Assembly (NCBI RefSeq): GCF_022179645.1 | Contig: NZ_BPRA01000008.1 | Location: forward strand, 1-64,000 | DNA length: 64,000 bases | Direction: 5' to 3' | Source of the DNA: Methylobacterium thuringiense | Lineage (GTDB): Bacteria > Pseudomonadota > Alphaproteobacteria > Rhizobiales > Beijerinckiaceae | In this document: positions 59,652-64,000 of the stretch, in pieces | Layout: each line of letters opens with the position of its first letter | How positions within the stretch are numbered: position 1 is the first letter of the stretch | Program-made: the position numbers and the translations under genes | Notes under the pieces: model-generated | What the model saw: the letters and a program-made list of their open reading frames with translations, nothing else | What the model was told of the DNA's origin: nothing | Database searches by the model: none

Positions 59652-61880
59652 ATGACGACCCATCGAATCCGAACATCCGTCTCGCTGACCGCCCTCGCGC
59701 TGGCCCTCGGGCACGGCCCGGCAGCCGCCCAGGAAGCTACACAAGAGGCGCTTGCGCGCCGCACCACCCTCGAAGAGATTTCCGTCGCAGGCGCGCGGCT
59801 CGTCGGCACCGGCCTCTCGCCCGACGTCGCCTGGGACCCGAAGGACGTCAGCCTGACCCGCGCCTCGCCGGTCGGCCTCAACCTGAAGACGCCCGACCGC
59901 GGCGCCAGCCGCCTCGGCCTGACCCCGCTGGAAACGCCGGCCAGCATCGACGTCATCTCCGGCGAGACGGCACGTACCCGCGGCCAGAACACCGTGACCG
60001 AAGCGGTCACCGAGAACGCCACCGGCATCACCACCGTGGCAGCGCCCGGTAACGGCAACGGTGCCTTCACCAGCCGCGGCTTCGCCGGGCCGAACTCGAT
60101 CCAGCAGCTGTACGACGGCACGCGGCTGTTCGTCGGCGCCGGCACGGTCACCTTCCCGTTCGACACCTGGAACATCGAGCGCATCGAGGTGCTGCGCGGG
60201 CCGGCCTCCGTGCTCTACGGCGACGGCGCCATCGGCGGCATCGTCAACGTCGTGACGAAGAAGCCGCTGTTCACGCAGTTCGACGTGGTTCGCATCGGCG
60301 GCGGCTCATACGGCACCGCACGGCTGGCGCTGGACTCCACCGGGCCGATCGGCGACGCCGTCGCCTACCGCCTCAACGTCAGCGGCAACCGCTCCAGCGG
60401 CTGGATGACGCCCGAAGGCGAGTTCCAGAACCTCGCGGTCTCCGGTGCGCTGACGCTGCAGGCGACGCCGGATCTTTCGTTCACCCTGAGCCACGACCTC
60501 GGCTACCAGGAGCCCGCGCGCTACTGGGGCTCGCCAGTGATCGGCAACCGCGTGCCGGACTCGCTACGCTTCAGGAACTACAACGTCCGCGACGCAAAGA
60601 TCACTTGGGCCGACAACTGGACCCAGCTCAAGACCGAGTGGACGCCGAGCGCGGACATCACCATCCGCAACACCAGCTATCGCCTGCAGAGCCGGCGCCA
60701 CTGGCTCGACGTGGAGCAGTACAGCTTCAACCGGAACACCGGCCTCGTCGACCGCGGCGACTACCTGGAAATCTATCATAGCCAAGAGCAGGTCGGGAAC
60801 CGCTTCGACGCGGCCTTCAAGGGCGATCTGTTCGGCTTCCGCAACGAGTTCGTCGCGGGATTCGACGTCAACCACATCGATTTCAAGCACACCAACAACT
60901 TCTATTTCGACAAGACCGACAGCGTACCGGTCTTCGGCGGCAATCTCGGCCTTTTTCCGCAGGACGGCCGCGCCATCCCGGCCTACGCCACCGCGACGAA
61001 CCAGGCCTCGGTCTTCGCCGAGAACCGCCTGATCCTGTCAGAGCAGTTCGCGCTGCTCTCGGGGGTGCGTTACGACGCCTCGCAGCTCGACCGCGAGAAC
61101 CTCCAGACCGGTGGACGCTTCGGCAAGAGCTTCGGCGGCCTCGGCTACCGCTTCGGCGGCATCTACAACCCGACGCCGGATATCGCGCTCTACGCCCAAT
61201 ACGCCACCGCGACCGATCCCGTCGGCAGCCTGATCTCGCTGAGCCAGTCGCTCGCAGGCTTCGATCTCTCCACCGGTCGGCAGGTCGAGGTCGGCATCAA
61301 GGGCCTGAGCTTCGGCGGGTCGCTCGAATGGACGCTCGCCGGCTACCGCATCGTCAAGAACAACCTGATCTCGCAGCTGCCCGGCACCTCGACGGTCTCG
61401 GTGCAGGTCGGACAGCAATCGTCCCAGGGCGTCGAGGCGGCCGTCTCGATCCTGTTCCCGGAGGGCTGGCGGGTCGACGCCAACGTCGCGTTGCTGCACG
61501 CGCAGTACGACGACTTCAACCAAGTGGTGAACGGCGCCACGGTGTCCTTTGCCGGCCGGCAGCCCATCGACGTGCCGGAGCAGGTCAGCAATCTCTGGCT
61601 GAACTGGGCCTTCGCGCCGCGCTGGGAGGCACGGCTCGGCGTGCAGTATGTCGGCGAGACCTTCAACGATTTCGGCAACACCGCACCGCGTCCGGCCTAT
61701 GCGCTGCTCAATGCCGGGCTCGACTATCAGGTGACGGCGACCTCCCGGCTCAGCCTGCGCGGCTACAACCTCACCGACGAGATCTTTGCGATCAGCGGCA
61801 ACGCGGTGAACGGGGTCAACACGAACTGGCTGCTCGGCCGTCCCCGCACGTTCGAGGTCGCCTACACCGTGGCCTGGTGA
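59652..61880 (+). CDS. TonB-dependent outer-membrane receptor (siderophore-receptor type, B12-regulated)
   Basis: A 742-residue ligand-gated outer-membrane transporter. It has a signal peptide (MTTHRIRTSVSLTALALALG, cleavage near AAA|QEA at about residue 27), a TonB-box region around TLEEISVAGARL, a plug domain (about 80-210, with ETPASIDVISGETARTRGQ and IERIEVLRGPASVLYGDGAI) and a 22-strand barrel ending in a C-terminal aromatic (VAYTVAW). By sequence it falls with ferrichrome/siderophore receptors rather than BtuB, yet a cobalamin riboswitch precedes it, so it probably carries a corrinoid or a cobalt complex. The PepSY membrane gene follows almost without a gap. ATG 59652 is the signal-peptide start. 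Confidence 0.92.
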   Translation: MTTHRIRTSVSLTALALALGHGPAAAQEATQEALARRTTLEEISVAGARLVGTGLSPDVAWDPKDVSLTRASPVGLNLKTPDRGASRLGLTPLETPASIDVISGETARTRGQNTVTEAVTENATGITTVAAPGNGNGAFTSRGFAGPNSIQQLYDGTRLFVGAGTVTFPFDTWNIERIEVLRGPASVLYGDGAIGGIVNVVTKKPLFTQFDVVRIGGGSYGTARLALDSTGPIGDAVAYRLNVSGNRSSGWMTPEGEFQNLAVSGALTLQATPDLSFTLSHDLGYQEPARYWGSPVIGNRVPDSLRFRNYNVRDAKITWADNWTQLKTEWTPSADITIRNTSYRLQSRRHWLDVEQYSFNRNTGLVDRGDYLEIYHSQEQVGNRFDAAFKGDLFGFRNEFVAGFDVNHIDFKHTNNFYFDKTDSVPVFGGNLGLFPQDGRAIPAYATATNQASVFAENRLILSEQFALLSGVRYDASQLDRENLQTGGRFGKSFGGLGYRFGGIYNPTPDIALYAQYATATDPVGSLISLSQSLAGFDLSTGRQVEVGIKGLSFGGSLEWTLAGYRIVKNNLISQLPGTSTVSVQVGQQSSQGVEAAVSILFPEGWRVDANVALLHAQYDDFNQVVNGATVSFAGRQPIDVPEQVSNLWLNWAFAPRWEARLGVQYVGETFNDFGNTAPRPAYALLNAGLDYQVTATSRLSLRGYNLTDEIFAISGNAVNGVNTNWLLGRPRTFEVAYTVAW

Positions 61881-61882
61881 GG

Positions 61883-63331
61883 ATGAGGCTCCTCAAGACC
61901 GGCAAGCGCTGGCTGCTGCTCGCCCATCGCTGGCTCGGCATCGTCCTGGGGCTGTTCTTCGCGCTCTGGATCGGCTCGGGGCTGGTGATGCTCTACGTGC
62001 CGTTCCCGCGCCTGAGCGAGGCGGAACGGCTCGCCCATCTCACGCCGATCGCCTGGGAGCGAGTCGCCATCGGCCCGGATACGGCACTCGCCGCGACCGG
62101 GTTTGCGGAGGCGCCGGCCGGGTTCGGCCTCGAGATGCGGGGCGCCGAGCCGGTCTACCGGATCGCGGCGGCGGACGGGACGCGGGCGACGATCTCCGCA
62201 AGTACGGGCGAAAAACTCGGGCCGGTCGGCGCCGACGAGGCGCGCGCCATTGCTGGAGGGCGCGGCAGCGTCGAAACGGTGGCGCGCGACCAATGGACGG
62301 TCACGGCCCGCTACGACCGCCTGCGGCCCTTCCACAAGGTCGCGCTCGGCGACGCGGCCGGCACCGAACGCTACGTCTCCGAAACGACCGGCGAACTCGC
62401 CCTCGACACGACGCGGTTCGAGCGCGGCTGGAACTGGGTCGGCGCGGTGGTGCACTGGATCTACCCGACGCCGCTGCGGGCGCGGGCCGATCTCTGGCAC
62501 GACGTCGTCGTCTGGATCTCGGGCATCGCCTGCCTCGGTGCCGTCAGCGGCATGGTTCTCGGGATCTGGCGGCTGCGGCTGAGGCGGCGCTACCCGCATG
62601 GCGCGGTGACGCCCTATCGCGGCATGGCGCGCTGGCATCACCTGTTCGGTCTCGCGGGCGGCCTGACGCTCACCAGCTTCATCGTCAGCGGCTGGCTCTC
62701 GATGAACCCGAACCGCTGGTTCAGTTCGCCGTCCCCGCCGGCCGGTTGGCTCGCCGCCTATGCCGGGCCGGGCGCCGCCATCGGCCTCGACCCGACCGGT
62801 GTACGAAACCTCGCGACGCCCGCCACCGTGGCGATCCGCTTCACGCGCATCGGTGGCCGCTGGCTCGTCCGCGCATCGGCGGCGCAAACAACCCGCGTGG
62901 CGCGAGCCGATGGGGCAAGGCTCGACGAGGCCGAGATCGTTCGGGCGGCCACGGGTGCCGTGCCGGCATCCGCCCCGCCGGCCGTCGAGCGTCTGACGGC
63001 CTACGACAGATACTGGTACCCGCACCACGACGAGCGGGCGCTGCCGGTGCTGCGTCTGCGCTTCGACGATGCGGCGGCGACCTGGCTCCACATCGATCCC
63101 GCGACGGGCGAGATCCTGAACCGCCTCGACCGCTCGGGCCGGGTCAACCGCTGGCTGTTCTCCGCCCTGCACCGCCTCGATCTGCCGGTGCTGATCTTCA
63201 ACCGGCCGGCCTGGGACGCGGCGCAGTGGATCCTGAACGCGCTCGCGGCGGTGATCGCGCTGACCGGGCTCGTGATCGGCTGGCGGCGGCTGCGGCGGCC
63301 GAGGCCGCGCTCCGTGAAACCGGCCGCATGA
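61883..63331 (+). CDS. PepSY-associated transmembrane (PiuB-like) protein
   Basis: A 482-residue inner-membrane protein with about four helices and PepSY segments. It begins KRWLLLAHRWLGIVLGLFFA (helix 1, the H-R-W-L-G signature). It has NWVGAVVHWIYPTPLRARAD, GAVSGMVLGIWRLRLRRRYP, the second signature YRGMARWHHLFGLAGGLTLT, and a C-terminal HRLDLPVLIFNRPAWDAAQW before the last helix. Such proteins accompany TonB receptors and are suspected ferric-reductase-like or periplasmic accessory proteins with heme-coordinating His. ATG 61883 starts 2 bases after the receptor stop (GTG 61877 is an alternative), so both genes should be under the cobalamin riboswitch. Confidence 0.87.
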   Translation: MRLLKTGKRWLLLAHRWLGIVLGLFFALWIGSGLVMLYVPFPRLSEAERLAHLTPIAWERVAIGPDTALAATGFAEAPAGFGLEMRGAEPVYRIAAADGTRATISASTGEKLGPVGADEARAIAGGRGSVETVARDQWTVTARYDRLRPFHKVALGDAAGTERYVSETTGELALDTTRFERGWNWVGAVVHWIYPTPLRARADLWHDVVVWISGIACLGAVSGMVLGIWRLRLRRRYPHGAVTPYRGMARWHHLFGLAGGLTLTSFIVSGWLSMNPNRWFSSPSPPAGWLAAYAGPGAAIGLDPTGVRNLATPATVAIRFTRIGGRWLVRASAAQTTRVARADGARLDEAEIVRAATGAVPASAPPAVERLTAYDRYWYPHHDERALPVLRLRFDDAAATWLHIDPATGEILNRLDRSGRVNRWLFSALHRLDLPVLIFNRPAWDAAQWILNALAAVIALTGLVIGWRRLRRPRPRSVKPAA

Positions 63332-63337
63332 ACGCGA

Positions 63338-63367
63338 TTGCACGCCCCCCCGGCGAGCCTGTATAGG
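63338..63367 (+). promoter_or_regulatory. Candidate sigma-70 type promoter for the DUF1013 gene
   Basis: TTGCAC (63338-63343) and TATAGG (63362-63367) are 18 bases apart, close to the alphaproteobacterial housekeeping consensus, and lie about 125 bases before the ATG at 63493. Predicted by eye only. Confidence 0.35.
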
Positions 63368-63492
63368 AGGCACTTCCCTTATTCAGCGTGAGACGGGATT
63401 CTCCGGACCTCGAGGTTCAGGCCGGAGGCAGCGGTCCTTCGTCCGCGGCACCGTGTTCTTCCGTGCTCGCGCCCATTGCCGGAGCCGACCCG

Positions 63493-64000
63493 ATGTCCCA
63501 AGGACCGCTGATGCCGAAGGCCACCGCCGTATGGCTGGTGGAGAACACCTCGCTCGCCTTCGAGCAGATCGCCGATTTCTGCCATCTCCACCCGCTCGAG
63601 GTGAAGGGCATCGCCGACGGCGAAGTCGCGGCCGGCATCAAGGGCTTCGATCCGATCACCGCGGGCCAGCTCACCCGCGAAGAGATCGAGAAGGCGCAGA
63701 AGTCGCCGAACCACAAGCTCAAGATCGCCGTCTCGAAGGTGAAGCTGCCCGAGGTCAAGCGCACCACCAAGGGTCCGCGCTACACCCCGCTCTCGCGCCG
63801 CCAGGACCGCCCGAACGCGATCCTCTGGTTGCTGCGCAATCACGCGGAGCTTAAGGACGCCCAGGTCATCCGGCTCGTCGGCACCACCAAGTCGACGATC
63901 CAACAGATCCGCGACCGCAGCCACTGGAATTCCGGTTCGCTGCAGCCCCTGGACCCGGTGACGCTCGGCCTGTGCTCGCAGATCGATCTCGACTTCGAGG
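63493..64000 (+). CDS. DUF1013 family cell-cycle regulator (TrcR-like), 3' end outside the window
   Basis: The first 169 codons of a gene that continues beyond the window. The protein starts MSQGPLMPKATAVWLVENTS and continues LAFEQIADFCHLHPLEVKGI, HKLKIAVSKVKLPEVKR, RYTPLSRRQDRPNAILWLLR and IRLVGTTKSTIQQIRDRSHW. These are the tandem helix-turn-helix regions of DUF1013 (GcrA-independent cell-cycle regulator TrcR in Caulobacter/Brucella, as I remember). It probably binds DNA or RNA polymerase in the cytoplasm. ATG 63493 gives the family N-terminus. The C-terminal part (after LDFE) is not visible. Confidence 0.88.
   Translation, partial: MSQGPLMPKATAVWLVENTSLAFEQIADFCHLHPLEVKGIADGEVAAGIKGFDPITAGQLTREEIEKAQKSPNHKLKIAVSKVKLPEVKRTTKGPRYTPLSRRQDRPNAILWLLRNHAELKDAQVIRLVGTTKSTIQQIRDRSHWNSGSLQPLDPVTLGLCSQIDLDFE

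Overview
The window looks like a chromosomal segment of a high-GC alphaproteobacterium of the Methylobacterium/Methylorubrum type (Rhizobiales). This rests on the very GC-rich third positions, frequent GTG/TTG starts, gene order (tRNA-Trp-secE-nusG-rplK-rplA; ftsK-lolA-xth; yajC-secD-secF followed by homologues of two complex I assembly factors), a probable hopanoid C-2 methylase, and several small proteins that look lineage-specific. It is inference from gene content, not a database result.

Layout. 1-3.6 kb: a DUF1444 gene broken by an in-frame TAG, then tRNA-Trp, secE, nusG, rplK and rplA, closed by an intrinsic terminator. 3.6-6.7 kb (minus strand): a translationally coupled glycosyltransferase, VTT membrane protein and DUF2142 membrane protein. 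7.1-13.3 kb: HWE-type histidine kinase, B12-radical SAM protein (HpnP-like), bioF and an APC permease. 13.4-19.3 kb: exonuclease III, plsC, lolA and an FtsK-type translocase without membrane segments. 19.5-26.7 kb: NAD synthetase, a 75-residue unknown, PilZ, HIT, a CDF transporter, an M20 amidohydrolase, a 110-bp palindromic repeat and a FemAB-like acyltransferase.

About 26.9-29.0 kb is an AT-rich foreign island carrying one defence-type reverse transcriptase reading frame with two in-frame stops. A 10-bp direct repeat lies at both edges.

29.1-46.8 kb: pccB, several envelope hypotheticals, a Tat phosphoesterase, yajC-secDF with NDUFAF3- and NDUFAF6-like genes, lactate permease, GNAT, trmFO, a catalytically dead HtrA-like protein, an ECF sigma/anti-sigma pair next to a fasciclin protein, and an outer-membrane protein. 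47.3-58.2 kb: uvrA with a candidate SOS box, a Gram-negative sortase with its LPQTA-tailed VIT/vWA substrate and an adjacent HTH regulator, xseA, a TOBE protein, DUF4170 and prs. 58.3-64 kb: an alpha/beta hydrolase, a cobalamin riboswitch controlling a TonB-dependent receptor and a PepSY protein, and the start of a DUF1013 regulator that runs off the window.

Most of the window is housekeeping. The parts deserving a second look are the interrupted reverse transcriptase island, the sortase/target pair, the HtrA pseudoprotease, the interrupted DUF1444 gene and the membrane-free FtsK. I found no CRISPR array, insertion sequence, rRNA or prophage.
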